DNA of 64,000 bases, taken from Capillidium heterosporum (taxonomy: Eukaryota; Entomophthoromycota; Entomophthoromycetes; Entomophthorales; Capillidiaceae). Made by a program: the position numbers and the translations under genes. The notes beneath the pieces are model-generated. The model made no database searches. It worked only from the letters and a program-made list of their open reading frames with translations, and was not told the origin of the DNA. Shown here one piece after another: positions 23,028-33,937 of this stretch (positions are counted from its first letter, which is position 1; every line of letters begins with the position of its first letter). The stretch lies in contig WBMQ01000013.1 of the NCBI GenBank assembly GCA_016630905.1, positions 124,001 to 188,000 on the forward strand. The letters are read 5' to 3'.

Positions 23028-25232
23028 TCATCGCGTCTTAGTGATAAGTTCGGCAAACTTGTGTCGGAAAGAGAGTGGCGAACCGTTGGAGTTGGAAACA
23101 GAACGGTCCAAAGTTTTACGCTCTTCCACTGTCAACCCATCGCTGGAGTGGCTTCGCATTAATAGAGCATTAGGGGTAGGTAGTTGGAACGCTGACGTGT
23201 TTCCTAAGCTGCGTCTTCCAGCCAACAAAGGATGAGTCTTCTCTTTCTCGCGGTCGTTCTTCTTGGTTACCCACTTACGTAAGAAGGAAGTGTTGAAGAA
23301 GGGTTGCTTGGTCGCCTTCTCCGAATTTAAAGTGTCGGCGAAGCAGGTTTGCAGCTTCTGTGACGAGACTATTGAAGTATCTGTTGATTAGAAAAGATAG
23401 TTGGGTTAGCATACAAAAGTCTTGTAAAAGTATACCAAAGTAAGGTTTAAGTTCGTCTGAGGTCAAACCCGATTCCAAACCTAAAGCCTCCGGTGTAAGT
23501 CCGTTGGCATTCTGAAGGGATTTGTCGGCTCCCAAGCATATCAATGCTAAAGCGATCCTGGGGTGATGGAATTTGACAGCATAGTGTAGAGCGGTACTAG
23601 TTTATTTGAAAGTTAGTTTTTAAGCCGCAATTCTTTTAAAAAGTTACTTGTCATCGGCCCCAGGTAAGTTAACGTTGATACCATTCTGGACGAACAACTC
23701 CAAAAGATCTTGCCTACCGTTGATGACAGCATGGTGGAAGGGTAAGTTGCCCGAGCCATCCTTCTGCATTTGGTCGACGTTGGAACGTAATAACATACAG
23801 GTAATGTTGATATCCTGCTGTACCAGTAAACTGAATCGATTCCTCTGCAGCATTTTGGGGTTAGTAAAGGCGACGATAGCCTGCACGCAACTCAGGCTCT
23901 GGGCCTTGGCCGCGAAATCCAAGGCTGACATCCGCTCCTGCTGCATGCGACTATTCACCGTTATGTTGGGTAGGAAGCTGTTGATGGAACGTAAGGTGGA
24001 GTCTGAACTTACCCGATTGGACTTGTTGTTCAGGTACTTGCGGTTGACCGGGGTCAGCACCTTCTTAAACTCACTCAAGTGTTTGACGTCGATTGTGTAG
24101 TTGGGGTTAGCCCCGTGCTCCAGCAGTAGTTGGACCAAAACTGAGTTCCCGTGGCTTGCCGCGAACATGAGAGGACTTATTCCCAACCAAGTTTTGTTGG
24201 GTAAAGCTTTCTACTCGTACAGCTCCATTAACTTAGTTTTGAAGAGTAAAATTTACCTTGATCAATGCGCTCACCACTCGGTTTAAGGAGAAGGCGCAGG
24301 CCACCACAAAGAAATTAGGACAAGGGATCGGTACGACTGGGTCGAATGGGTACACCGAGTCGTTGGGGTTGATAACCAAGCCTTTATCAATAAGCAATAC
24401 GGGAATAGGTTCGTATCCCAGGACTAGAGAGGTGGCAAACACAACTCGAAAGTAGCTGAAGTACTTGCTGTTCTTGATCTTGTCTTCGGTTATGAGGTTG
24501 GTAAGTTGGAAAGCTTCATCAAACTGCAGGTCTCGTAAATTTAAAAGGATACGATGGCACAAAACTATTAGTATAAAAATTGTAGGTTAGTATGAGTGGT
24601 AATAAAGCGTCAATTAAGGACGAACATTCGGGTGTATATAGATACGTCTTCTTGGTCTTGCTCTTGGGTAAAACTTTTGGATATATTATCTCTATCTTTG
24701 TTTTCTCCTTGCCTATAAAATAAAATAGAATACATGGGTTAGGTCATTAGAACAGCAAAAAATATTTACTCTTCTTCTTCCGGGTATCTTTGATAGGTTT
24801 TTCAACGAATTGATTCTCCAACTCTTGGGAAACACTATTTAGATGGTTGAGATGATCGCGTTGGGCCTGCACATCCGAATCCAAAAAGATAAATTCGGAT
24901 ACCGACGGGAAGAAGGCACAGTTGGGTATCAATGAGGGAGAAGATGGCGCCGAAGAATAGGCGGCCAAATCGACTTGGGAGGAGTAGATGCGTTGATTCA
25001 AACTAAAATTGGAGGAGTAGATGGAGTTGGGAGTCGTTGGTAACGACAAGGTAGGTGGTGGAACGTTCTTGGATGTTTGGGAATCCAAAATTAATTTGGG
25101 GGGTCGTCGCTTGCGTTCTATCCTATCCACCTCATTTTCAAACAAAGTACTCGTGGCTGGGACTGGTGTATCCACTCCGTCTAAATAAGTTGGTCCAGTT
25201 GTCTGGCTATTATCTCGTTCATGGTGGGGCAT
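23028..25232 (-). CDS. ankyrin-repeat protein, function unknown
   Basis: Six exons on the minus strand by frame and splice signals: 25232-24770, 24712-24626, 24564-24257, 24210-23648, 23596-23436, 23380-23028; product about 644 residues. The N-terminal 150 residues are Ser/Pro-rich and probably disordered, with a basic RIERKRRPPK patch. Residues about 185-290 are an unassigned domain. Ankyrin repeats follow: GISPLMFAASHGNSVLVQLL, MSALDFAAKAQSLSCVQAIV, GNLPFHHAVINGRQDLLELF and TALHYAVKFHHPRIALALI. The tail is Ser-rich. There is no KilA-N/APSES, membrane or catalytic motif. Introns are 46-61 nt. A scaffolding or regulatory role would be inference only. Confidence 0.8.
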
Positions 25233-25250
25233 ATCTATCTATCTATCTAT
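25233..25250. repeat. (ATCT)n microsatellite
   Basis: Four tandem ATCT units plus a partial unit lie immediately upstream of the ankyrin-protein start codon, so within its 5' leader. Confidence 0.85.
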
Positions 25251-26562
25251 TGGTATGTTGAAAGCACGCTAAATTTGTATCTGGATGTTGGCACTAAATC
25301 GTAAAAAGCTCCAAATTGTTTTGGATTGGTGAAAGTGGTATTTTGCAAAATTAATTGAATGCAACTTAAACTCCCACTTCAACTCAGGTATCAGCTCGAA
25401 CCCAAACTTTCATGCAGAAATGTAGTAGACAATTACTACCCTACCCTGAAATCCTCCTATTGGACCTACAGTTTATGAGCCCAAGTTACAATCAAGGATA
25501 TCGGGAAATTAATTTAGGTACCCACATCAGAATCCACTTGACATTTGGGCCCAACTTTACTTAGGGTAGGCTAAGTTTAGCTTACCACTACAACCACACT
25601 AAAATTTCATAGTGGTTAAATTGAGGTCCTACAATTTCAAATCCGGTTATCCAGTGACCTTTAACCCTATTTCAAATTGCAAATTGCAGCAGAAACTCCT
25701 ATAATCCTCCGGATTTTGCAACTCCCGTTCAATTTAGTTAATCGGTATTTTGGGGACACTGGACCGACTCTACAACATTATCCACTTTGATTTTTAACTA
25801 TAAAAGCAATTATTGTAGTATGGAGTTCGCATATAGGCTGCATACAGTGTCATTTGGTCATGGATTCCAACTGGATTTTGGGGGTGAGTGCTTAAATTGA
25901 AAGGCAGGTATCCTCGAACTTGGCAACCAGTTTTAAGCTAAAAAATAGAGTCTTGTGGATAAACTTTGCTACCGCTAGTTGTTCCTTAGATATGTTCTAT
26001 ATTGTGCAGCTTAGACATGCTTTTTAGTATAGCTGAAAATCTAGTATAGTTTTGGTAGTTAATTGCAGCCTAGCAAATGGCTAGTTTTGAAGGTTCTGTT
26101 TCTAATATCAATGAAAAGTTGCTTTTACCTACCCATCAAAATATATTTGGATTAATCTGATAAGGTATAGTCAGTAACATCCCATTATCATTACAACTAT
26201 TATATATCGTATTTCTAACTTTTCAACATTGTAATCTCGAAATTACGAAATAATCAATACATAGCAGTACTATATCTTCAGTCTATTTGTATATATAAAT
26301 CAAGAAATTTATACAAAAAAACCATTGTTAAATAATGAATATTTGTATATTGGAGTATGTGAAATGCCAAAAATATATCGTAGTATTTGTAATATATATC
26401 TACTAGGATCTAAAGATATAAATCTAGCTTTGAACAAATATATACAAAGCAAATCTATTTAATGGCTCAAAATAGCTTAAACCTAACCTTTAATCTTAAA
26501 AATAAGCATACGAAGCACACCATATCAAAACCTTCAATCCAACATCTCCTTGAAGCAAAGTT
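25251..26562. other. intergenic, ankyrin-gene promoter
   Basis: Promoter of the minus-strand ankyrin gene on the left and 3' flank of the Brr6/Brl1-like gene on the right. No gene or RNA recognised. Confidence 0.5.
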
Positions 26563-27449
26563 CTAAATACCTAACCGGACGTTGAAGACTAAAACTAAAC
26601 TTAGGGCCACGACCAAACCTACTAACATCCAGTTGACTCCATCCATCCAACTAAAAGTGGTTCCCATCGAATTGGTACTGAAGTAACTCGGCCGATTGGT
26701 AAAGCTGTCGTTCCATCCATATCTATTATTATCATCGTCACTCTCGAACCATAAGTTTAAAAAATTCTTGATAAAGTTCAACGTAGCTAAGATCAAAGTA
26801 ACAGTACCAGTGACTACAAAAAGCTAAAAGATATATATATAACCCATAGAAAAACTTACTGTAACGTTAATCTGTACTAAGCTACAAAAGTACTGAATAT
26901 CTTCGCCAATTAACTCTAGAAATGCTTTAGTCCTATTAAATTCATCAGTACAAGTTTATGAAGTATAAAACTACCAAGGTATGCCATAAGTCAAGCTGGG
27001 ATCGTTGAAGCAGTCGTACCAGTCTTGACACTCTTTGGTAGGTATGACGTTAGGGGATAAGCACATGTGTTCAATGTAACTTTTACCACAGTCTATCACC
27101 TTCAATCTATTTTCTGCTAATAGTTGATAAATGGTTAAAATATATCTTTACCTAAAGCTTTGGATTGTAGCTTGAGTTCTACGTCAAATAAAATCTTGCG
27201 TAGAAGGTAAAGGCTTATCAAAAGGAGCAGTAGCATGGGGAGCAATAAAGGTAGTAGCTTCGTTTTACTCTTCTTTTGGGACAAGTCAGTGAAGCAAGGT
27301 TTTGTCAGGTGAGAAAAGGTGGAAGGTTGATATTGTTGATAATGTACTAGATTGTTGGTACTGGTTTGTAAATTCTGCTTGGCACGTTCATTTTCTACCC
27401 AGCTCCTTACTAGTTGAACTAGCTCTTGCTCTTGAATTCCAGTAACCAT
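26563..27449 (-). CDS. Brr6/Brl1-like nuclear-envelope protein
   Basis: Four exons: 27449-27152, 27116-26975, 26932-26860, 26823-26563; about 257 residues. A charged N-terminus is followed by a strong membrane helix (KLLPLLLPMLLLLLISLYLL, about 66-85), then a Cys-containing segment with four cysteines (VIDCGKSYIEHMCLSP, KECQDWYDCF), LELIGEDIQYFCSL, and two further hydrophobic segments (LFVVTGTVTLILATLNFI and WMLVGLVVALSLVLVFNV). A helix before a four-cysteine lumenal domain is the plan of Brr6/Brl1, which act in nuclear pore insertion and envelope lipid homeostasis. The third hydrophobic segment is unusual. Introns are 35-42 nt. Family call is moderate. Confidence 0.6.
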
Positions 27450-27863
27450 GTTTGATATATCTGTAACCCAATTCCTTTAGGTGGATTGGAATAAAAGTGT
27501 TTTGAATCTACATATTTATAGCTGAGAGCTCAAGTCTGGCTTTGACATTTCAGTTACGTAGTTGAACTAAGATGATGATTTTGACTTTTGATTTGAAGTT
27601 TTTATACTAGGAATGTAGAATAAATTTTAAGCAAGAGTTGATAAATGAAATTGCAAGGGTTTGTTGGCTATGAATCTTCCTTTGAACTGAGTAGCTTTGA
27701 AGGTAGAATAGGCAAATGTTGGAGAACGCCTACTAGATCAGTAACGGTACTCGATGTATAATAGAAGCATTATAAAACATAGCAAAGGTGTATACTGAAG
27801 TTTCAAAAGAATAAATACAGCGCTATATTTAAAGAATACTATACCTTTAAAATGTAAATGCTA
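27450..27863. other. intergenic
   Basis: Promoter of the Brr6/Brl1-like gene and 3' flank of GPI13, both on the minus strand. Nothing else seen. Confidence 0.5.
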
Positions 27864-30800
27864 TTAAAGGTAGAAATTAATTTTTATTCCCTCTTGATCA
27901 AAGGTATAACATCCCCAACCTCGGTCAAAGTAACTGGCAGATGGGAAGAACAAGCCCAAGAAAATGAGACCAATTGCTGCAGGCAACATCATGACGATGG
28001 CAGATACGAGGAATCTAGGGCAGAATAGCTTCCAAACCTCTAGGTGTCTTCGCAAGTAGGTAGCGCAAGCTGCTGAGCCTAGAACATTGATGGCGTGCAA
28101 AAGGATAAAATACAAGGAAACTCTGAATAGGTTGAAAGGTAGTTGGTGGTAGAGGTGGTTACGGCTTGGAGTCAGCTTCCAGTAGACGATTAATAGGACT
28201 GCCACTCCTGAAAGTAGATGTGGTCCAACCGTATTGAGAATCATGAGGACAGGGGAGATATAGAAATTGACGTCGGTTAGACCTACGAACCCAACCTTCC
28301 ACTGTAGACTGGAAATGGTAGCTTGGTGCCCGGTGGAGAAGAAGGCTTGTTGAGCCAACAAGTAAATTAAGCTTACTGCCGAAAATTCTAAGCTTCGGTT
28401 CGTGGTACCGATGGGTGCTTCCTTCAAGTTAAGGTTCTTGGTGGGTGGAGTTACCAGGTTGATATCTCTTATTACATCCACAATTTCTACAACTAGAAGC
28501 AATTGGCAAAGATGTAGAGCTAATACGATACCACCGGTAGGCTGCTGAACAATGAACAAGATAGCAAAGACAATGGAGATAAAGACGAGTAAAGGGGCAC
28601 CATAGGCATTTCCGTAGCCATTGACTACCATGGAATGCTCGGTACGAGCACCCGATCGATTATCGGTACTGGCATCGGTACGGATCAATTGTACATCGAT
28701 AAGTAAAGGGTTGGAGAAGAAGGCCACTGAACCCATAACTAAAGCTATACAAAAGGCCAACCGAACTGCCAAGTTTTTAGCAAAAATGGCAATGGACGAA
28801 TGGAATAGAGGATTAGATTGGGAATCAACGAACCAGTAGGTCGCTGAAAGTACGAGACAAGCACGGAATCCGACATCGATCCAAATAGGTGCGGTAGCAT
28901 GGTAATTTTTAGTTGACTGCAACATGTATTTGAACAGGTAGGGCAAAGCTATAACAACTACTGCGTAGATAAACAGGATGGTTCGGGAGGGTTCGGTGTT
29001 GGCGGCTTCCGACTTGAAAAAGCCAAAGAAGTTGGGGGTACACTGAGGCATCTGCTCCTCCCTACACACTGTTATATGCGACACGATCTGGTTCAAAACT
29101 AGAAAGGCGGTGGAAAACTTGACGAGTTGTACACGGAGTCGGCCTATAACTGGAAGCAAGGTGGCATCCGAAGTCGTATTCAAAAAGTAGGCGTAGGTCA
29201 ACAGCAACAAGGAGAACGACTGTAGCAAGTAGTAGATGATGGAGTCTTCGTGGTTTACCATGTAGACTGAAGCATTCAAAAGGGCAGCTACACCGACTAC
29301 CACCAAGTTGAAACCAATCATGAAGCTGTCAGGGCGTAGTATCTGATCCAGTGAAATTTTGTTGAAATCAATCGCCGTTCTAAATGCTGACAATTGCTCC
29401 TCTACCAAAGTCTTGAAGTAAAATCTATCTACTAAGCAGTTGGTAAAGTAACCAAAGACGGTACCAAATAACCCCGAGACCATAGAAATCTCACCCGGCT
29501 TGAAAGTGGAGAGGTCGGCATCGAAAATCTCTAAGAAGACGTCGAATATCCCACTTATGCCGACGAAAATACCAAAGATACCACCTACGAAAAGATATCC
29601 TAAGACTACACCATTCAGAGTGGAGAATTTGGGAGGTGCATCGTTCAACGTAGGTTCGGGGTGGGATCTAAACAGTACTTGGTAAACTAGTACGGCTACG
29701 ACACAGGTCAAAAGTAAAAGACCGATGTAAATCTTGGTAAGGTCAAACTTGGCCCACACCGTCCTACAGGTAACTAAACTGGTTCGAACGAACTCCACAG
29801 CTTCTTTGATAACATCCTGGGTTAAAACCTCGTTGTCTTGATCCTGGCTCCACTCTTTAAACTTGCTTTCGAATTGCAAGAACTTCGATTTCAAGCCATC
29901 AGAATAATGGGCTGCAATATCCGATTTAGGGAAGAAGGTGCTGAAAGTATCCAAATATCGGTTGACCTGTATGGCGTTGAGGTTGAGCGCTTGAACAAAA
30001 TTGTGACCGGTTTCATCATCTAACAGGAGTTCGGGAATAACCATACCCAAGCTGTTGAATGGGATCGGTAAACCTAAAAGTAAAGATAATGTAGGCACCA
30101 GATCGATCTGCTGTACCGACCGATGCCTAGTCTTACCGTCCTTTCCGTGGTTGAAGTGATTGGGAACTAAACCTTCGTCATCCAAGACAGCCAACTTGCG
30201 TAATCGATCCATTTGTTGGTTGGTATCTCTAAAAGGTTTTTTGGCAAAGGCGAAGAGGGCCGATTCAATCTCGTTGGGGGATTCGCCACCGTGATCCCCG
30301 TTGAAGTTCATACCGTGATCTCCAAACACTAATACCAAAGTATCGTCGTCGATCATCGTATACAGCTTGCGTAGGAATTGGTCGAGTTGCCCCAGCTTCG
30401 ATGCCATCTCCGAATGCTCGGGACCGTACCTGTGACCTACATGATCAACCCCCAAGAAGTGAGTCAAGATCATATCCCAATCCTGCGATGTATGTAGGTT
30501 GTGGAAGACTTTGTCAAAGTTGGTCAAGATACCGTCGTCGACTGTGTGGAGATCCCATACGTTGAAGCTTGGGAAAGGTAAAGGCTTGTCGAAGCTGTTT
30601 GGGTACAAAGAGAGCCAGGTATCGTCACCTAGGAAAGCTACTGTCTTGTTAACTAACTTGCCGTCTTTATCTAGCTTCTTGGACTTGGTAAGCTGATGTA
30701 ACCAACCATCCTCCAAGATCTCCGAACCGGAAAAGTTGGTGCCTGCGTCGATAAATGCAGGTAAGGTACCTACCGTCAATCCTTTTATACGCTGTAAGGT

Positions 30801-31271
30801 TGTAGTTGGTGGGTCGGCTACGAATTCGAATAGCATGGCTTGGTCTGGTTTCTGGTCAGTGAGCTGCTTGATAAAAGGGAGTCGGTTAATGTAGTTCTTG
30901 CTATCCAACTTTAAGTCGGAACGGTAGCTAGCAAAGTCGTAGCGTAAGGCATCCACCAAAACTAAAACGGATTTCTTGAACTTGGGCTTCAAAGTACAGC
31001 TTTCATCGTTGGAGTCGGGACAAGTAGAGGTTTGAGATAACGTTTCTCTAGTTAAAAGGAAGCCATCCTTGAACATCATAAGACCTATGGAGGTGAGACA
31101 GAGCAACCACATCAAGAGCAAGGTTATGGTTACATGGGTACGAGTTACATGTTGACGGCTGTCGTTCTTCAACCTTTCCAGCTCCTGCTCTTTCTCCCTT
31201 GCAGCCTCTTGAGCTTGGGTTGGGGTCTGAGTAGGTTGGGTGTCACTTTCACCTATCTCTTCGATCCTCAT
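27864..31271 (-). CDS. GPI13: GPI ethanolamine-phosphate transferase 3 (Gpi13/PIG-O)
   Basis: Adds phosphoethanolamine to the third mannose of the GPI anchor precursor in the ER lumen, the group that later links GPI to protein. A single exon of 1,135 residues; the ATG is at 31271 (MRIEEIGES). One N-terminal helix (about 48-68) anchors a lumenal alkaline-phosphatase-like domain: LVDALRYDF (metal site, about 105-113), PTTTLQRIKGLTVGTLPAF (nucleophile Thr region), GDDTW, FLGVDHVGHRYGPEH and VFGDHGMNFNGDHGG. From about residue 500 to the end there are multiple membrane helices. PTTTLQRIKGLTVGT and VDHVGHRYGP favour PIG-O over Mcd4 or Gpi7. No intron in 3.4 kb, unlike several neighbours. Confidence 0.95.
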   Translation of the reverse strand: MRIEEIGESDTQPTQTPTQAQEAAREKEQELERLKNDSRQHVTRTHVTITLLLMWLLCLTSIGLMMFKDGFLLTRETLSQTSTCPDSNDESCTLKPKFKKSVLVLVDALRYDFASYRSDLKLDSKNYINRLPFIKQLTDQKPDQAMLFEFVADPPTTTLQRIKGLTVGTLPAFIDAGTNFSGSEILEDGWLHQLTKSKKLDKDGKLVNKTVAFLGDDTWLSLYPNSFDKPLPFPSFNVWDLHTVDDGILTNFDKVFHNLHTSQDWDMILTHFLGVDHVGHRYGPEHSEMASKLGQLDQFLRKLYTMIDDDTLVLVFGDHGMNFNGDHGGESPNEIESALFAFAKKPFRDTNQQMDRLRKLAVLDDEGLVPNHFNHGKDGKTRHRSVQQIDLVPTLSLLLGLPIPFNSLGMVIPELLLDDETGHNFVQALNLNAIQVNRYLDTFSTFFPKSDIAAHYSDGLKSKFLQFESKFKEWSQDQDNEVLTQDVIKEAVEFVRTSLVTCRTVWAKFDLTKIYIGLLLLTCVVAVLVYQVLFRSHPEPTLNDAPPKFSTLNGVVLGYLFVGGIFGIFVGISGIFDVFLEIFDADLSTFKPGEISMVSGLFGTVFGYFTNCLVDRFYFKTLVEEQLSAFRTAIDFNKISLDQILRPDSFMIGFNLVVVGVAALLNASVYMVNHEDSIIYYLLQSFSLLLLTYAYFLNTTSDATLLPVIGRLRVQLVKFSTAFLVLNQIVSHITVCREEQMPQCTPNFFGFFKSEAANTEPSRTILFIYAVVVIALPYLFKYMLQSTKNYHATAPIWIDVGFRACLVLSATYWFVDSQSNPLFHSSIAIFAKNLAVRLAFCIALVMGSVAFFSNPLLIDVQLIRTDASTDNRSGARTEHSMVVNGYGNAYGAPLLVFISIVFAILFIVQQPTGGIVLALHLCQLLLVVEIVDVIRDINLVTPPTKNLNLKEAPIGTTNRSLEFSAVSLIYLLAQQAFFSTGHQATISSLQWKVGFVGLTDVNFYISPVLMILNTVGPHLLSGVAVLLIVYWKLTPSRNHLYHQLPFNLFRVSLYFILLHAINVLGSAACATYLRRHLEVWKLFCPRFLVSAIVMMLPAAIGLIFLGLFFPSASYFDRGWGCYTFDQEGIKINFYL

Positions 31272-31904
31272 TTTCAATCTTCGTATCGAGCTGTTGGTAA
31301 ATAAAGTCTATTAGGTATCAATTTCGAACTGAGCTAAGCTAAAGGTATTGGCATCCACTACTGGAATTTGAATTTTAATGGTAAACGTCAATGCAGAAAA
31401 CTTTTTCATCCTTTTCAAATAGTGAGGCTTGTGTCCTATAATTTATATTTAGTCATTGGTTGGATTATTGGGTACACAAGTTAAAATAAGATTGGCTGAA
31501 TTTGATTGAATGCTTCTAAACTTGTGGATCTCAGCCTAATCTATTTTCGAATTTTTAAAGTCAAAGGGCTGAAGCTTCACGGAGACATTGAAGTGAATGG
31601 GTCTACCGCTTTGGCAGTTTAGGTATGCATTAGGGTCAAGTTAGCTAACCAACCATTCAAGTATATACTGATATCCTGCCCTAATTTTGATGTCAGTGTT
31701 TTTTGCTGATAATTGATATGAATGCATTTTACTTTAGGGTGGAATATATTTTACACTAAAGTTTTAAAAAGAGTGTGTTCTATTGGCTACCTTTATTGAT
31801 AGTAACTTTACCCAACCTACACTAAACTTAAAAGCATTTCAAACTCCAAAATTGCAAAAATTAATCAAAATCCAAATCCAAAACTTCATCTCAGCTTTCA
31901 AGAA
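31272..31904. promoter_or_regulatory. bidirectional promoter region GPI13 / AT-hook gene
   Basis: About 630 bp between two divergent start codons. No specific factor site can be named with confidence. Confidence 0.5.
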
Positions 31905-32572
31905 ATGTCCAAGTTAACCCAGCTAGAAACTCGACAGAGGAATTGGGCTATCCAACTAGCTTTCGATGAGCTGTAAGTTATTTTTTACAATAAAAGCCAT
32001 TAAAGTAATAATATTAATAGAGTCTTTGTAGACATGAGGAAAGGTTAAACTCACATAAAAACAAACGTCCCAATCAACACTACTCCAAAACTCAGTTTGA
32101 AGATCTTTACAAGCAAGCTTTTCCACCATCCGGACTAAAAACTCCAACACCGATACCTATAGAAAATAAAAAAGAAGTAGGAGTAGAGGCAATCGACTGC
32201 AGTAATTTATTTTCAAGTCCCACTTCACCAGAAGTATTGCTGGCGCCTGTAGTTCAACTACCAACAAAACCTCCCAAATCAGCAGCTGAATCAAAAAGGA
32301 TATCCAAAAAGCGAGGCCGTCCTAAAAAAGATGTGAATAAGGTAGTTAAACCTACGAGTAAGCAAGCTGAAGTTGCCAATCAACCTCTAGATCTAACCAA
32401 CATTTTGACGACAGGCTATGGAAATTTCAACAGTCAAAAGAAGCTAGATACTTCAATCAACAATTTTTCCTTTTCATACGGTAGCGGAAACCCCTTGTTC
32501 TCTGAATTCGATGAGTTGGGATCGAGCTTTTTACCGTTCAGTAGTAATGGCAATAGTTTCTTTCAGCTTTAA
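31905..32572 (+). CDS. small AT-hook protein, function unknown
   Basis: Two exons (31905-31972 and 32032-32572, intron 59 nt) give 202 residues. Exon 1 encodes MSKLTQLETRQRNWAIQLAF and joins in frame to a basic stretch (HEERLNSHKNKRPNQHYSK). The middle holds one AT-hook, SKKRGRPKKD, the minor-groove DNA-binding motif. The C-terminal 70 residues are Ser/Asn/Phe-rich with little charge. There is no other domain. An alternative acceptor 11 nt upstream leads straight to a stop, which decided the splice site. Nuclear localisation and AT-rich DNA binding are inferred from the motif; the family is not recognised. Confidence 0.7.
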
Positions 32573-33937
32573 ATGTATTTGTATTATATTTTTTTGAGTA
32601 CAAGGCGCAGTTTATATATTTTCATTGTCCAAATAGTATATTTTAGTGCTTATTGTTTTCAAATCACAGTATATTTCAATCTAGATTGGTACACATTTAT
32701 AGTATATATGGTACTACGAATTTCTCTTATTTAGAATTATAGTTATAAAAATTACCCAAGATATATTCTTACTAGTAGTTTTAGGGAGATTGGTATATAA
32801 GGAAGCATATTCTTTAATGAACGAACGTTTAGAGTTTTGAGTACATTTAAAAAATTGTATTTCTTAGTCACTCTATTGTAAAGGTACATTATAGCTGTTG
32901 TTATACATACATGGATAACTGTTCCTTTGATAGAATTATAGATTAAGTTGTAGCCTGATAGTATTATATAAAACTTGCCTACAAATGAGCTGCTTTGGTA
33001 TATTTTAGTATCAGCACCATTTTAGTTGATATATTGAAACTCACGGTAGCACCAGCTATTAGAATAAGCCGATAAAGTATAGCATTGTTACAGTAGTGTT
33101 GATAAGGGATATGGTGGCCAAAGTATTGACTGTTAATTTAAAAGCCCATTTTATTAACCATTACTTATAACGCCTGGAAAAATAGGACTCCAAGCGGCTT
33201 GGTGCCTTTTATGCTATAGTTGGTTTTAAATAAACAGATAAATTTAGTTGAGGGGTTGTGGATCTGGGTAGGAAGGAGCTGTTTAAGGCGGATAAAGCAA
33301 GCTTTTAGTAGTTTATGTGTCTTTGGGCAACGAAAGAGCAAAGGGAGTTGAAAATAGGTAGGTGTGTATGGCTAACCGTTAACTCTAAAGTTCACCGTAA
33401 GATGCTTCAAAGACAATCGCTAATACAATCTCTTGAATATAAGCTGTATTGTAATTGAATCCAATTTATGGTAGATTAGCAATGACTGAACTGCAGAGCA
33501 AAATTACTTTGGCTCATTTGAGGTTTCCCATAAATTTAACTTGCGTACTCCAATAATTTGGACTGATGATGGTTCGAAAAGCTGGAATCAACCCCATAAT
33601 TTGATGCAACTTGGTTATGCCGACGCAGTCAAGCAAAGTCACATCTGCTTATAGGGCCAAAGTTCTCGAAGTAATGAAAATCTGGGAAGCGGTTTACAAT
33701 CAACGAATGGGTTAGCCAGCCCAAATCTCACATGAATGCAACCAAACGAATTGCAATTTTACTGGTGGTTTATTTTACTCCTATCTCAAAGTTTAGCAGC
33801 CCGCCCAAGCAGCATATAAAATGGAAACTTTAAAAACTTTCATAAATTAAATTACAAATTACAGAAATAGGCTCCATTTAAACGACTATATAAAGAGACG
33901 TAGAAGAAAACCCATCCATTTCATAAATTTTTACACT
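32573..33937. other. intergenic, no gene seen
   Basis: 3' flank of the AT-hook gene, then promoter of the large plus-strand gene. A T-rich tract lies in the first 300 bp. No coding stretch recognised. Confidence 0.5.

Noticed and set aside
23648-24100. Long plus-strand frame opposite the ankyrin exon
   Set aside because: It is an antisense shadow of the ankyrin-repeat coding exon, with no features of its own.
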